A DNA stretch of 64,000 nt from Zygaena filipendulae (GCA_907165275.2 OU015661.1:8625501-8689500); one strand, 5' to 3'. Counted from the stretch's first letter, positions 1 through 12,972 are shown. Made by a program: numbers and translations. Notes: generated by a model from the letters alone, not told the origin.

Positions 1-403
1 AGTTCTATAATAAATACATTAACTTTGTTAATGTTTAACCATTTTACCAAAATTAAGCTAACTATATGAGTATTTATCGATTTTTGCTAGATTTGCGTTA
101 TACCTTGTCAAGTTGAACATTGGACAGACAAACAAAGATGTCGAGCTGTTTGTTGCTGTTCCCAACAATAATTAGTTTTCAGACCATAACGAGAAATTCA
201 AATTCAAAATGTTTAACAGATGCAGCGCATGGAGTCAGCTATTTGTTTGTTGTTTCAAAACTATTATAGGTCAGGTTGATTTTATACATAAATAGAGCTG
301 TTAGCCGGCCACTGTGTTATTAATGTTTGTGCAAAACAAAAGATGAAAATTGAGCACTGAAAGAAAGAAACAGGTGATTTTAAGTGGACAGTAATAATTA
401 ATA

Positions 404-530
404 GTACATTGTTATCCTTGGGGTGAAAGTAACTTATTTAGTCCCGAGACGGGGTTTGGCGCCCGAACGTAGCGAGGGCGCCAATAGATCGAGGGACTAA
501 ATAAGTCGTTCTCCCGAGGATAACACTGTA
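404..530. mobile_element. short foldback element with nested inverted repeats
   Basis: Ends TACATTGTTATCC / GGATAACACTGTA are inverted; inside them ACTTATTTAGTCCC (432-445) pairs with 493-506, and GGCGCCC (458-464) pairs with 476-482. Much more GC-rich than its surroundings. Family not identified. Confidence 0.7.
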
Positions 531-1273
531 CTTTTCATTATGAATGCAAGGAAATTCAAAATAAAAATAGGAATTAGCAAAAGAAAAAAATGAGTGAATT
601 TTATTTTACATAAATCAACCATTAGGTGTGCTACTGGCCACTAAGTATGCCCCCTATGACATAAAAAAAAAACTTGAGTTTCTGCAGTATCCGGCTGTCA
701 GTTGAAAGCGATTCTCCCTAGGGCTGAAAGTGTTACTTTCAACCCGCTTCTCAGGCAACTTCAGACCTTCTTTCCGAGTATGAGTAATGAAAAAATAATT
801 ACCGACTGACTTTCCTAATCATTTATAAATTTTCTAAAACTTTCCCATTAGCAAAAAAGATAAGAAGAGAGAGAGGTTGTGTAATTTTAGTTTTAGTTTC
901 TAAAAAAATCGTTAACATACAAATACCTATACTATATTATATAGGTACTAGGAAAATACAGCAGAACGTTTTTTTTTTAATGATCACAATATAGACTGGA
1001 CTGGAAGTATTCTAGGCAAACACAATGTTTATCATATAATTTTATTGACTGTTTGCGTCAAAGTTAAGTTCGCTCACCACTGCGGTGATGCACTACTTAA
1101 CTGTAATGATCCTTCAGGTTTATTTTTACAGAAGTGGTCATAAAGGTATAGCTAAAAATATATAAATTTATAATTACTTGAATTAAAGTTCATAGGTATA
1201 AAGCCATTAGAATGCAGGTGGTTTTGACATTACAATAATTACAAAAAGTGTTATTAATAAAGGTAGGCAAGTT

Positions 1274-1303
1274 ATGAGCGATATATTTAAATATATCGCT
1301 CAT
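1274..1303. repeat. 30-bp perfect palindrome
   Basis: ATGAGCGATATATTT followed directly by its exact reverse complement, with no loop. Confidence 0.95.
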
Positions 1304-1809
1304 TAATATATATTTAAAATTTTAAGTTTCTAAAAACTCCTGTGACAGACGAAGACAAGAGAGTGATTTTGCAAAGGCTCCGTCTTTTTCTTTTGAAGTG
1401 AACTCCAAAAAAAGGCTAAAAAGAAAAATTGTACAGAAAATTCCAATATTGAATACAACAATGACAAAGAAACCAGTAATTAAATAACAGTAAGTTCATT
1501 CCAGCTTTAATTTCCATAATATTATATTGAATATCTAAAAGTAAAATAACTGCTCGAAATTATGTATTTTATACCACCCCACAAATCAAAGAATTTAATA
1601 CAAATTCGTTACCTCAGCTTCCATTGGATTGTAATTACATCGTCCCAGATGAAATTTATGAACTGAAATTTCTGCTTCATACCACTTGGCTTCTAAAAGG
1701 CTAAGAATGTAGACCAATGTCTACAAATTGGATTTCATAGCTGCAATTCACATCGCTAACCGGATATTAACATTGATCAATTCACAGAGATTTGTTACCA
1801 GCAGTAGAA

Positions 1810-2042
1810 ATGTTGACGACTTTTGAAAATCAAAATTCTAATAAGTCCGTCAGTTAGAAAATAAAAAACACATAAAAGACACGTATTTTTTTGATTTTTC
1901 AAATAAATGAAAATATATAGAGATAGAGCGTATAGTTAAGGGTGATTATTTTTTAATTATACGTAGAAAAAGAAAAAATACGTGTCCAATATTTTTTATT
2001 AATCTACAAGACGGACTGGAAAAAAAAATGGTCAACATGCCC
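1810..2042. mobile_element. CRE-MITE copy, internally deleted
   Basis: Both ends of the family are present (AAATCAAAATTCTAATAAGTCC; ACGTGTCCAATATTTTTTA ... CAACATGCCC) but the central GTGACGTCAC part is missing. Confidence 0.8.
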
Positions 2043-3612
2043 ATTTAGCGGTTGCCAGTGGTCCATCTTTTTGTTTCGTTTTTAGTTTACATGTTAATGT
2101 TTTTTTTATTGATGAATTGTTTTATTTGGTACAATTTTTTAAGAAAAATCATCTTGATTTTCAAAGACTGGTGGTAATATAGTACCACTATGACCGCTTT
2201 TTATTTTATAGCCACCATTTTTTTTTTTTTATAAAAGCAAAACCTGTATATTATAGCTATGCGATGCGATAAAGGCTAGATTGTGATAATATAGAATCTA
2301 TAAACATTTCCTATGAACGTATCAGTTCTAATCTTTAAACTTGAGTTATATGTGTGACATTATACACAAGTTTGCAAAAAAAAAAAACCTCAGATCGGAA
2401 TACACAATAGATCGAAGTGTACAATAGATTCAGAAACTACCAATAAATTCCAGCCAATTAATTCTTAACGAACATTATTGCGCGAAAACAGAAGTTAGTC
2501 CGCTTTAAGATAGACTTAACGAGATTTGTAAACTTAACTTTTCGAAGCAAATTGAATTTAACTTAAGGCCAATTAATTTTCATTCGTGAATTTCCTGGCA
2601 CTTAGAGTGAAAGAAGAAGTATGTTTAATTCATTTATTACAATTATTAAGTGGTTTGCTTGTGTGTTATTTAAATAGGAACATAATATTGATATCTCTTT
2701 TGCAGCGGCTTAAAATTTATAGGAATCGGCAATCAATTTAAAACCTACGGGGTCTAAAAACTTGAATTTATTTTTTAGACAAACCAAAGTTTTATTACAT
2801 GTAAATAAATATTTATGTAATTTTATGTATTTGCAGTTTCCTAACGTGTTATTTACACGTTTTTAATATCTATAGGTTAATCAGTCTTTTGAAATTATTC
2901 CATGTAGCTATGTGACTGACTGCTTTCAGTCTGATACCACACAAAAGGCAGTTTACTCAAGTAAAAAGCTTTTGCATTTTTAACTCCCCCCACTACAAAC
3001 ATGTCAGGAGCAAGGCATCGCTTTCAAGTAGATGTGGTACAGCCATTCACATAGTCTGCCGTTCTTGTGACTCCTATCGCTTTGTAGTAAGGTTCAAAAA
3101 TATTCGTTCTCATTACCGACTCTACCTTTATCGCAGCAAATTGTTTTCTTCCTCACTTCCTTATTTTAATGAATTGCGAGGGCCGAGGACGCATGAATTT
3201 TGAAAAGAGCACAACCGTCTTTGATGACATTATTATAGAGGTCGTGGTTAAAAACTACACTAAACGTTTTAAAATTGAAGTGCGTAGAAGTGGGACAGGT
3301 CGTGAGTTAATGATGATGATCTTTTTACAAAATGACCAACCACGCCTGAGTTTTTGTTTATACAGATTCGTTTTTTCATTTTGAAACGCTGCATTACCAT
3401 CACTTATTTAAAGAAGGTAGGTACCTACATGCGTTGGTGATTGATTGAAAGTAATAATAATAGTTTCTATGTTACTTACTACTCATACAATGACTTTCTA
3501 TAACTACAATAAAAGAATTTTTAGAATCTGTTTATACGTTTCAGAAATACGTACCTACATATCCCCAAAATAAACGAAAAAAGTATTGGGTTAATAGAGA
3601 CCGTCATTAACT

Positions 3613-3846
3613 GGACTTAAATAAGCAATAGTGTGTTAACCCACACTGGAGAAATTTTGAGTAAATCGTGTTTTAAAAGTATAGCGCCATTTTGTGTCAA
3701 CCTTTTTTATGTTAAATATTGAGTTGCATATTTAAGCAATATAATAAGGTAAACACATAATTAAAAACGTTCCCTAACTCTCAATAAATCGTTCTGAATC
3801 AATAACTTAAATTTGTGGGTTAACATGTTATAGCTTATCTGCGTCC
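3613..3846. mobile_element. GGAC-MITE copy, 234 bp, TSD AACT
   Basis: Same family as 26143-26377, in the opposite orientation. Begins GGACTTAAATAAGCAATAG and ends GCTTATCTGCGTCC; flanked by AACT on both sides (3609-3612, 3847-3850). Confidence 0.88.
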
Positions 3847-4822
3847 AACTAATGCTGACATGTATATTTTAAGTTCATTTCTTCTTCTTTTACAAAAATA
3901 ATATTACTTAATAATATTACTTAATTTTATTCAAATGAAACTTCTCAAACGAGGTTTTTGCCTTTCACCAGAACTGCTACATATTTATCTAATATTGACA
4001 TTGTAATAGAATAATATTTTTTTCTCAATATTCAATTAGAAAGAAAGAAAGATTTACTAAGGAAGGTGAGACAGACACACAACACAAATTATTACAGAAA
4101 ATTATTACAGAACAACATAAATGAAAATAATTAAAGAATAACAGAATAAAGAGTAACGAAATAAAACAAAACATATGAAACAATTATTTATTTTAATAAA
4201 CATCAATAGGTTTTACATGCAAATATGTAGAACAGTTATTTGAGTGGTCAACATACCGTTATATAGGTTGGTTAATAGACAAAACAAATAGTGCCCATGA
4301 GACTGTCGGGACTGTATTTGTCGGCCTGATTGCTTAACTATAGTCTCTCGTTGGTAATTTGTGAAAATGTTAACGGTTATCTCTGTAATTTTACTATAAT
4401 AATATGTAACTACCTAGTTTAGCTGTAGCTAACTAACGCAACTTCTAAATTATCCGACCTTTTCTGCTTTAACAGGTTATCTGAACGGATTAAGCTGAGA
4501 GGTAAACCATAAAATTAAATTCGTCAATACGATAGTTTTTAAACTCCCTATTTAAGGATGTTGAATTCTAAAACAAAATTATTTTTTTATCTTCTTTTTC
4601 TTCTATCCTCTACTTAATTATGGCGTCTATTATAATAATTCTACCAATGACAATGTTTCTCGGCGATAGATCCCCAAGTTAACACGATTCTTTCAATAAA
4701 TAATAATCAGTTTCCTACTGAGAGTTCAAAATGGATGCTGAAAGGACGTATCGTCCGTAGTGCTTGAGGATGGAGGATGAATGGTGATGGATCCTGATGC
4801 CAAAAATGCAATCAGTAAATTT

Positions 4823-4859
<37 letters not shown>

Positions 4860-4860
4860 A
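4823..4860. repeat. (TCTG)n microsatellite
   Basis: Nine or so uninterrupted CTGT units. Confidence 0.95.
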
Positions 4861-4869
4861 TGTACGCGC

Positions 4870-5200
4870 ATGGGTCAAAAACTACTGAAGGGATTTTAAC
4901 CAAAATTGGTATAATTGTAGTCCGTATTCCTGGGCAGGTTATAGGCTATATAACATAACGCTAAGACACATAGGAGCTGAGCAGTGACGATAAATTTGAA
5001 GCAAGTCGGATGAAAATGCGCTTTCGAGCTCTTATCCTCGCATACGTTAACTCAATCAGGCAAAAACGGCTGAACGAATTTGGATGAAATTCGGCATCCA
5101 CGTTGTCAGGGATACAGAGAAGGACATAGGGTACTTTTTATCCCGGAATTCCCGCGGGAACTCCGAAATTACCGCGGGTGAAACCGCGGGGCGCAGCTAG
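4870..5200 (+). mobile_element. Helitron, 3' part
   Basis: Ends ACCGCGGGTGAAACCGCGG ... CTAG (5197-5200) before T. The interior has the GGCTGAACGAATTTGGATG and CACGTTGTCAGGGATACAG blocks of the family. 5' boundary uncertain; an older part may begin near 4800. Confidence 0.75.
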
Positions 5201-5689
5201 TATTACTTATATAAGATTTTAAAACATGTGTGCAAGGCGTGGCCCGTCATTCAGTAATAGGTTTCTCTATCATTTTCTTTCCTTAGCCAACGAGCCGGAT
5301 AAGTAAAAAATGGTTATCATTTATCACAAGTCCCGGTATATTCTCATTTTTTCCTCATTTTACGAGTCCGTGATTATACCTGCAACATCGTATGGTATGA
5401 TATTTTAAGGCTTGCAAAAGAAATAATCTTGAATTCACAAAAGTTCTTCGTGAAAGAAGTACCTAATACTTCCTTGATGATAATTTATTTAAGTTTCCTA
5501 ATGTGCTCGTTTCGAATCTATGTAGGTATTACTTCCATTGACTTGATGCACATAACTTCCGTTGAATGATGGTATTATTCGTTTAGGTAACTTTTAAAGA
5601 TATTGATGGAAATACGAATATTATTTGTTGTTAAATAATTTTCTAAAATAATTGTTATTGTGTTGTGTCTCTGTATCCAAATGAATGCT

Positions 5690-5717
5690 TTTTCTTTCTT
5701 TCTTTCTTTCTTTCTAA
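5690..5717. repeat. (TTTC)n microsatellite
   Basis: Seven TTTC units. The overlapping ORFs on both strands (5655-6000) have low complexity and no recognisable domain. Confidence 0.9.
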
Positions 5718-6211
5718 TTGGAACGCAACACCCAACGTGTGTCTCAAGCTGCCATTTGAATCTTTTTCAATCCATTTCTTTATACCTCCACGTATTACTG
5801 GGAATTTCAATAGAGCTAAAAAGCGTGAAGGGGTTGCCATTGCAGCGAACACTTGGCTTCCGTGCTTAACGGTGGTCTGCTGTATTTTAAATGAGCTATT
5901 TCCCTCGGACGCTTTTTGGTATCTATTAAAAATGTCACAGCTACCTCGCACAGTTGTCCTTCTAGACAATTTATGGTGGAACTTAAATGCACTGTGGTAG
6001 CGGTCGTTTTGTTGGAAAACGAATAATAGTAGGTAAGTACCTATTACATATTTTTATTTAATTATTATTTAATACTAGTTTTTTTTTTCTTTTCGTCCAG
6101 TGTCATAACATAACATTATTATTTTGAAATAAGTGTTTTTTGAAATAATATTAATCACTTTTATCTTCATAAAAATCAACTACAAAACATTACTAGTTTG
6201 GCAACTCTTAC

Positions 6212-6768
6212 GGGCGCACTCAGAGTCGACTTCAATGATTACTTATAAGGCTTATAAGTATAGATTTTTAAAACAAAACTGCCGCAATCAGAGACGTTCA
6301 GTAAATTAATGATAATTGGCATTTAATGAGATGTAACTTAATGGGCATGTGGACTACTTTTGAAAATCAAAATTCTAATTAGTCCGTCAGTTAGAAAATA
6401 AAAAAAAACAATAAAAATTTCTTTTTTAAATAAATTAAAATATACAGAGATAAAGCGCATTAAAGTTTAGGGTGAGGGGGTCGTGACGTCACTAACCATT
6501 AAAACCGCCATACAAACTGTCAGAATAGTGACGTCACGCGAAATTTCACCTCAATATATCGCCGTTATTTTTTGATTACGTAAAAAAATACGTGTCCAAT
6601 ATTTTTTAATAATCTACAAGACGGACTAAAAAATAAAAATTAGTCAACATGCCCATTAGTTAAATTCCAATTAACATTAATTTATTAAACTTGTCTGATT
6701 GCGGCAGTTTTGTTTTAAAAATCTATACTTAACTAAGTAATCATTAAAATTGACTCTGAGTGCGGCGG
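6212..6768. mobile_element. CTCAGAG foldback element, split by a CRE-MITE
   Basis: Outer arms GGGCGCACTCAGAGTCGACT and GACTCTGAGTGCGGC are inverted, as are the inner blocks TGCCGCAATCAGAGACG / CTGATTGCGGCAG. 312 bp of CRE-MITE lie in its centre, so the element was about 245 bp long before. Confidence 0.82.
6343..6654. mobile_element. CRE-MITE copy, 312 bp, nested in another foldback element
   Basis: Ends GGGCATGTGGAC / GTCAACATGCCC. The interior holds two GTGACGTCAC palindromes and ends with the AAAATACGTGTCCAAT block shared by all copies. It splits the element at 6212-6768. Confidence 0.88.
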
Positions 6769-7502
6769 TTAGTACTCTCTTTGTACTCTCTTTTATTTTT
6801 ACAAAAGACTAGCTAATTTTCTTTGAAACTGGCCACATGTTTATTAAAAAAAAAAACGCAAAATCCCTTCTCTCTATTAGAATACCATTATTCCATCCAT
6901 AAAAATTCAAAAAGTAATAAAAAGTCACATAAAATGGTTTAAGTGTTTGCATATTTCCGTTAAGCTCTCAATGGATTCTTCGTATGATTAATGGCTTTGC
7001 ACACCAATAGAGAGAGGTGGTAGACTATCCATGTCTAAGAGTGATGTATTATATTATCTACTTTTTTACAGTTAACGTATAGTGACCTCTTTATTGGAGC
7101 GTACTGCATAGAGAAAAGGTTTAAGTGGGATTTAAATATGCTTGAGGATTTGCACAGGTTTTGTTGCGCGGCAATTTAGATATACCCCGAGAACCCTTTG
7201 TATCGAAATAAACGTATTTTGGCCGAAATTCGAAACGTATGCTGCGTGCCAAACTTTATCCAAATCCGTTCAATTCCATATTATTAATATTACTATGACT
7301 AAAATAAAACTTATAATTTGTTTAAATTACGTAGTTTAAAAATCCTATTTATAGTATATTTCGGAATAAAAAAATTCAATTTGGGTTAAAATATTTTTGT
7401 CCTCCATGCTATACCTCGGCTCCTCCTCCTAATGGCTGAACGCATTTGGATGTTGATAATCAAAATACATTTTTATTAGCATTAAAATATATATGAAATC
7501 AG

Positions 7503-7834
7503 AATTGGGTATTCTCCAAGGTATGAATATCAAAATTCTAATTAGTCCGTCAGTCAGAAAATAAAAAAATAATAGACACGTATTTTTTGCTTTTTCAATT
7601 TAATGAAAATGAACATAGATAAAGCGCATTAAAGTTTAGGGTGGGGGGCTCGTGACGTCAATATTCATTATAAGCGCCATACAAACCGCACCGAATTGTG
7701 ACGTCACGCGAAATTTCAACCCAATGTATCTCTGTTATTTTTTGAGTACGTAAAAAAAGAAAAAATACGTGTCCAATATTTTTTACTAATCTACACGACG
7801 GACTAAAAAAAAATTTTTTGTCAAGTAGCCAATT
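7503..7834. mobile_element. CRE-MITE subfamily B, 332 bp
   Basis: Interior as in the CRE-MITEs but with different ends: AATTGGGTATTCTCCAAGG on one side and GTCAAGTAGCCAATT on the other. Contains GTGACGTCAAT and GTGACGTCAC. Confidence 0.85.
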
Positions 7835-7859
7835 CCGAGCGATAATCCCAATATCCGCG

Positions 7860-8110
7860 AGTACATACCGTTACTTTGTACATCCAGTACACTTATCCTG
7901 TAACTTGTAAGTGCCCAGTAACAAGCAATTTTCCAATCCTTTTATCCGCTCACATAAATGCAGTGTTCCCGAATTGCAATTCCGAAGACCACGGCGTTCG
8001 AAACAATTCCAGCCGAATAGCTCCAGATATCTAGACAAAAGGACCACAGCTGTCGGTAAGTCCGATGACAAATTGCAGTGTCGCGCGCGTCCGTCGCCAT
8101 GACTCCTGTT
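7860..8110. other. low-copy GC-richer block, possible non-coding exon
   Basis: Not part of any repeat seen elsewhere in the window. GC is clearly higher than around it, and it includes a consensus donor CTGTCG|GTAAGTCC on the plus strand at about 8055. No gene assigned. Confidence 0.25.
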
Positions 8111-10553
8111 TTGTTTTAGTCCCGGTTTGTTCCCGAGATGTTTCCCTCTAAAATGTCGTCAAATTGTTTTTTTTTTCTTTTATTTCCGCTATCCCTTCCT
8201 TTTTGCGTACATAGCGTCTGTCGGATAACCGATGAAAAATTCGATTCAAATGCCCGAATTTTTAGCTCTTCGGTCAGAAGATTTACGTTTTTATTAATCT
8301 GGCTTAGCTTATTTAACCTTTTTAGATTACAAATTGTTTCTCATTTAATTTTATACGAAAAATGTAAAACTTCAAACCTTAGCTTTTAAATTGTTGCCGT
8401 TGAAACTTAAATGCCAATTATTTTATAAATATATTAAAAAAAATTAAACCTGATTGGCGAAACTCCGCGAATTCATAGAGGTCATTGGATCGAGATCTGT
8501 GATAAAATTAGTAACTGTAGTATATATGTATTTAAAAATTATAAAACGATAAACTTTCTTAGGGGAATTTTTCTATAGACTAAGAATAACATTAGAAAAA
8601 AATATTCTAGAATAACATACCTATAATTAAACTAATTATAGAACAATATGTATTGGCGTTATTAAATATAGTAGGAATCTAGAAAATTTCCATGAGTAAA
8701 TAACTATCGCAAAATTTTATTTTATAGGAAGAAGAGACTGATTATTATATTTCATACCTATTTTGCAAATACCTTTAGGCTTGGTTTTTAAATTTAATAT
8801 CAAATGTACTTTGTTGCCCCTAAAGAAACGTATTAAACATTGGGCAGACAGGATCGATGTAATATTGAGTAGGTACCTACCGCAAATTGTTTTTAAAAGT
8901 CTTATTAAATAAAAAAAAAATTACACACAGCTACTGTGGTAAATAACAAAATGTAACACATTATTTTACGTTAATTAATAATATTATCAGTGATGTTTTT
9001 GTGTAAATAAACTAATATTGTTATTATTTTTAAAATATTTTATTTTTGCTTCAGTCCATTAATTAGACACATAAACAATGTTACGCTCAAACAATCTCAT
9101 TGGCGTAGATAAAGTAAACATTTACATTTACTTTGCGAAAACAGGAGGTAGGCTGATCTCTTTCACATGCAAATCGCTCCATGTCCAGCCGAATAACACC
9201 AACCTCCAGTATACATTGAGCTGCATCAATTATAGGGTGTTTAGAAATTACAGATCTCCAACACTGGTCACTTTTACGGCCTCTGTAATTCGACTTAACT
9301 TGTATTTTATAGCCTTTTATGGGGATTGTTACAAAATAGTGTTGAAACGTGAAGCCAAGCTGAATAAATTAGAGTCCCTCGGAATACTTTCTCACGAAAC
9401 TATAAAAAACGGGTATGACCGAAGCAACCAAGTTTTAAAGATTCTTCCTACAGTCCTATGTTGCATGGTGAACGTCACTCTACAACTTTTCTTCTCTATC
9501 AGTAAAAGTTCATTGATAAACGTATTTTTTTTTATCGGTCTGGGCAAAATTGCCTATTAACAAGTATAGTCTAAAATTGAACGATAGATCTTTTTGTCTA
9601 TTTATGTAGTAGGTAGGTATTCAGTATTTAATTGTCTTTTTTTTAAACCTGAGGGCATTTCTTTTGCTTTGTGGTGTCGCCCATGCGCCAACAAATAATG
9701 TACAAAGGTCATTCACCCGCGTATCCTGGTTTTCTTTTCAGTTATCTCTGTGATATATTAGTTTTTTTTCTTTATGTATACGTGCCTTGATATTATTATG
9801 AGTGAACTATCAAAAGCTGGAATATATGCCTGGCTAAAAATTACATAGTGTATAAAAAAATATTACCGGCCAAATCCGATTTCAGGCTTAACTAGTTTAC
9901 CCAATCCATATTCATTTACTGTATTTTTGGACGATGGAGCCTTTTTTGTGTCATAGAGGTTAATAAAATAATTAAATTAGTTGTTAAGTTAGATAAGCTT
10001 ATGTTTGTCATCTTAGGTATACACGCATACATGCAAAAATATTGTAGAAGGGCTGCTTCGTCGACTTGATCGATTTATTATATTATGAGCATTATCAATA
10101 AAACATATTATAGGAAAATAAAATCGGGTTCCGGTGGTAATGTACACCTCAATAAAAAATAATAAATACACATTAAATATCTACTCAGTGGCTTTAACAG
10201 ATCAGTCGATCGCTGGACTTTTGTTTGAATAACTACCTAGAGCTTCCAGTACATACTCGCTCAATATGTAAGCGTAAGCATTTACGATCGCACGGCGGGA
10301 ATGCTTTCTCTGCGTTCCTTAGATCCCGGGTATCGACGCCATCGTCGAAAGTCACTGAACCTTTGATGGCTACGAGGTTATTTATACCTTACTTTTGAGC
10401 TAAAAATTTTTACCAAAAACAATTATACCGTTCGCAAGAGTTCCGTTGTCTGTCTCCGAAACTCATCATCAGATCTATATATGAAATTTAAATTGGACCA
10501 TTTTGGAATAAACCAGTTTCGAACAAAAAAAGATTTTTCCATCCATCCGAATA
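8110..10553. other. no gene supported
   Basis: AT-rich; only the unrecognised frame at 9078-9560 stands out. A block at 10195-10380 is GC-richer and of low copy in the window, meaning unclear. 6769-7502 also shows nothing. Confidence 0.5.
9078..9560 (+). CDS. unrecognised 160-codon open frame
   Basis: The longest open frame outside the LINE and PGANT. No domain recognised. It has a mixed N-terminal half, a stretch of hydrophobic residues (RLNLYFIAFYG) with KLNKLESLGI after it, and a hydrophobic C-terminus (LPTVLCCMVNVTLQLFF). It could be a decayed membrane-protein exon or chance. Unlike most short frames here it is not part of a repeat that I recognise, but codon use is not distinctive. Confidence 0.2.
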   Translation: MLRSNNLIGVDKVNIYIYFAKTGGRLISFTCKSLHVQPNNTNLQYTLSCINYRVFRNYRSPTLVTFTASVIRLNLYFIAFYGDCYKIVLKREAKLNKLESLGILSHETIKNGYDRSNQVLKILPTVLCCMVNVTLQLFFSISKSSLINVFFFIGLGKIAY

Positions 10554-10876
10554 GGGATGTGGACTACTTTTGAAAATCAAAATTCTAATTAGTCCGTCAG
10601 TTAGAAAATAAAAAAACAATACACACGTATTTTTTGCTTTTTTAAATAAATTAAAATATACAGAGATAAAGCGCATTAAAGTTTAGGATGAGGAGGTCGT
10701 GACGTCACTAACAACAAAACCACCATACAAACTGTCAGAATAGTGACGTCACGAGAAATTTCAACTCAATATATCGCCGTTATTTTTTGATTACGTAAAA
10801 AAAGAAAAAATACGTGTCCAATATTTTTTAATAATCTACAAGACGGACTAAAAAATAAAAATTAGTCAACATGCCC
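10554..10876. mobile_element. CRE-MITE copy, 323 bp
   Basis: Ends GGGATGTGGAC / GTCAACATGCCC, same orientation and same interior as the 6343 copy, again with two GTGACGTCAC sites. Confidence 0.88.
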
Positions 10877-11102
10877 ATTGATAACCTTTTTGAAGTCGGC
10901 TAAAAAAGAATCGTGTCGGTAATCATATTCTAAAAGTAGTTTATACCTATACGTTGTTATTTTTTTATAGTTTATTAGTTAATTGTTACCATAACTATTT
11001 TAGTTACAAGGTTTTATAAAAGTAGTTGTAAATCAAATAAAATTTACAAAGTCTAGCGGTATAAAAATATGTAATCAGATTTTGACAAGTCTGATTTAAA
11101 AA

Positions 11103-11342
11103 CCGCCGCACTCAGAGTCGACTTTAATGATTACTTAGTTAAGTATAGAACAAAAAATAACAAAATTGCCGCAATCAGAGACGTTCAGTAAATTAATGTT
11201 AACTGGCATTTAATGAGATGTAACTTAATTAGTTAAATGCCAATTAACATTTATTAATTAACTTGTCTGATTGCGGCAGTTTTGTTTTAAAAATCTATAC
11301 TTAACTAAGTAATCATTAAAGTCGACTCTGAGTGCGGCGGTA
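11103..11342. mobile_element. CTCAGAG foldback element, intact
   Basis: About 240 bp, arms CCGCCGCACTCAGAGTCGAC / GTCGACTCTGAGTGCGGCGG; the whole element reads nearly as a palindrome. Confidence 0.88.
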
Positions 11343-11869
11343 AATCATGTAAAATATTTAATGGGACTATTTTTGACGTTTTGAGAGTGAATTCAAACTA
11401 TCCAAAATGTCGTTAAGTATAAAGTATTTTATCGAATGTAACAATCCGGCTTAAGATTTCGCTCGTTATTGTTTCAATGCAGAGTGTTGTACGAATGGAA
11501 TTGGAAGGATATATGTAGAAGCACTTATGTAGAAGCAATGCACCAACATAGATTCTATAAAATAGTATTGTATGTATACGTTTATTGGTGCTTGAAACAA
11601 ATTGTAGAAGGTTGCAATGGTGCAGCAGTTCAAAGCACCTACTCTGAGAGTCTCTTAAGAAAAATATGCTAATTGCATTCGTACTTAAGTACCTACCGCA
11701 GTACTTTTGTTAGTCACTTTGAAGCAATCTAGTCGAGTCTTTAAAGTAAAACACAAAAGGGGAACTATTATTTTAATAACATTTTAATATCAAAAGTTAT
11801 ATTTGTATTGAAGTTCCTTTAGGTATATGAATGTGAAACAAAGTCAGATATTAATATATTTAGTTATTA

Positions 11870-12275
11870 CTTTAGTAGCCGTCCCCTGCGGTGTAAATCG
11901 CGTTAATTTTAGAGTTCCCGCGGGAATTTCGGGATAAAAGTCGGTATGTACTCTACCCTTTCTGTGCCTCTGATAGCGTGTATAAATTTGATCATGAGTA
12001 GACTTGAAAGCGTAACAAGCAAACAAACTCACATTAATAATACTAAACTAGGATTCTATTGAGTACTAACTGTGCCCCGCGGTTTCACCCACGTGAGTTT
12101 CGGAGTTCCCGCATGACCTGATCTATTCTTTTCTAACATAAAAGTACCTAGCCTAGCTAAATTACTTCTTATACCTAACATCAGCTATCTGCCAGTGAAA
12201 GTCCCCTTAACATCGGTCCAGCCGTGTCAGAGATTAGCCGGAACAAACAGACAGACAGACAAAAATAAAAAAAAA
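11870..12275 (-). mobile_element. two decayed Helitron-type fragments
   Basis: 11870-12045 has GTTCCCGCGGGAATTTCGGG and TTGAAAGCGTAACAAGCAAA; 12066-12275 has GCCCCGCGGTTTCACCCACG and GAACAAACAGACAGACAGAC. Confidence 0.68.
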
Positions 12276-12369
12276 TGATTTTTTTATGTACCTTTCTATT
12301 AAGTATAGTACTTTCATATCCATTTAGTGAAAATCTGTTAATTTTGGAATTACCAACCACTTCAAAGTC

Positions 12370-12480
12370 AGTTCCCATTCCGTGACCCGTGTTAGGAGTG
12401 TTTGCAATCTTCCACTATCACTTATTATTATTATTATCTATAAGGATAGGCTGTGGTCAAAACGCATAGCCTTTTAACCA
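12370..12480 (+). mobile_element. SINE body fragment
   Basis: GTCAGTTCCCATTCCGTGAC, GTGTTTGCAATCTTCCAC and ATAGGCTGTGGTCAAAACGC match the tail of the 17285-17520 element. Confidence 0.55.
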
Positions 12481-12833
12481 TAAAAAAGTTCTTTACGTAC
12501 TTCGGTTTAATAATGGTATCTAACGTAGCTACTAGTATGGCTACGATGTTTTATGACAACCACTCGGTACGACCCCAATAAAAACAACTCAATATACCTA
12601 CGTAAGAAAGAGGTGTTTCGGGTTACAATAAAAGGAATCCACCCGAGCCTGTCTTATCCACGTAATCCTCAAACGTTTGTAGCTGACTTTGGTTAATTGG
12701 TTGGGATTGGAGGCTATGATAATGACATAGTAAAGTGATATCCTGTCGTAAAGTTTATTGGCCCGTTTTACAATTTAGTTCAACGTACAGTTGCACATAC
12801 GCACGCACGTACCTATATACACACGAGACACAC

Positions 12834-12932
12834 GGCCGCACTCAGTCGTTTTAATGATTACTTAATTTTAATTACAGATTAAAAAGAGAACAGAGTAGGT
12901 AAGTAATCATTAAAACGACTCTGAGTGCGGGC
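12834..12932. mobile_element. CTCAGAG foldback element, short deletion form
   Basis: Same arms (GGCCGCACTCAG ... CTCTGAGTGCGGGC) but only about 100 bp, the inner blocks being deleted. Confidence 0.8.
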
Positions 12933-12972
12933 GCTATAGAGGCATTTTGGTAAGTACATAATATTTTTAAAA

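Larger units (their letters stand above)
531..3612. other. no gene seen: AT-rich
   Basis: Apart from the palindrome at 1274-1303, the CRE-MITE at 1810-2042 and a short LINE/SINE-type 3' end at 640-668 (ATGCCCCCTATGACATAAAA), nothing is recognised. The 71-codon frame at 3169-3384 has no support. The first 403 bases of the window likewise show nothing. Confidence 0.5.

Noticed and set aside
5655..6000. Overlapping 104- and 111-codon frames on opposite strands
   Set aside because: Low-complexity runs caused by the TTTC microsatellite; no domain, no splice context.
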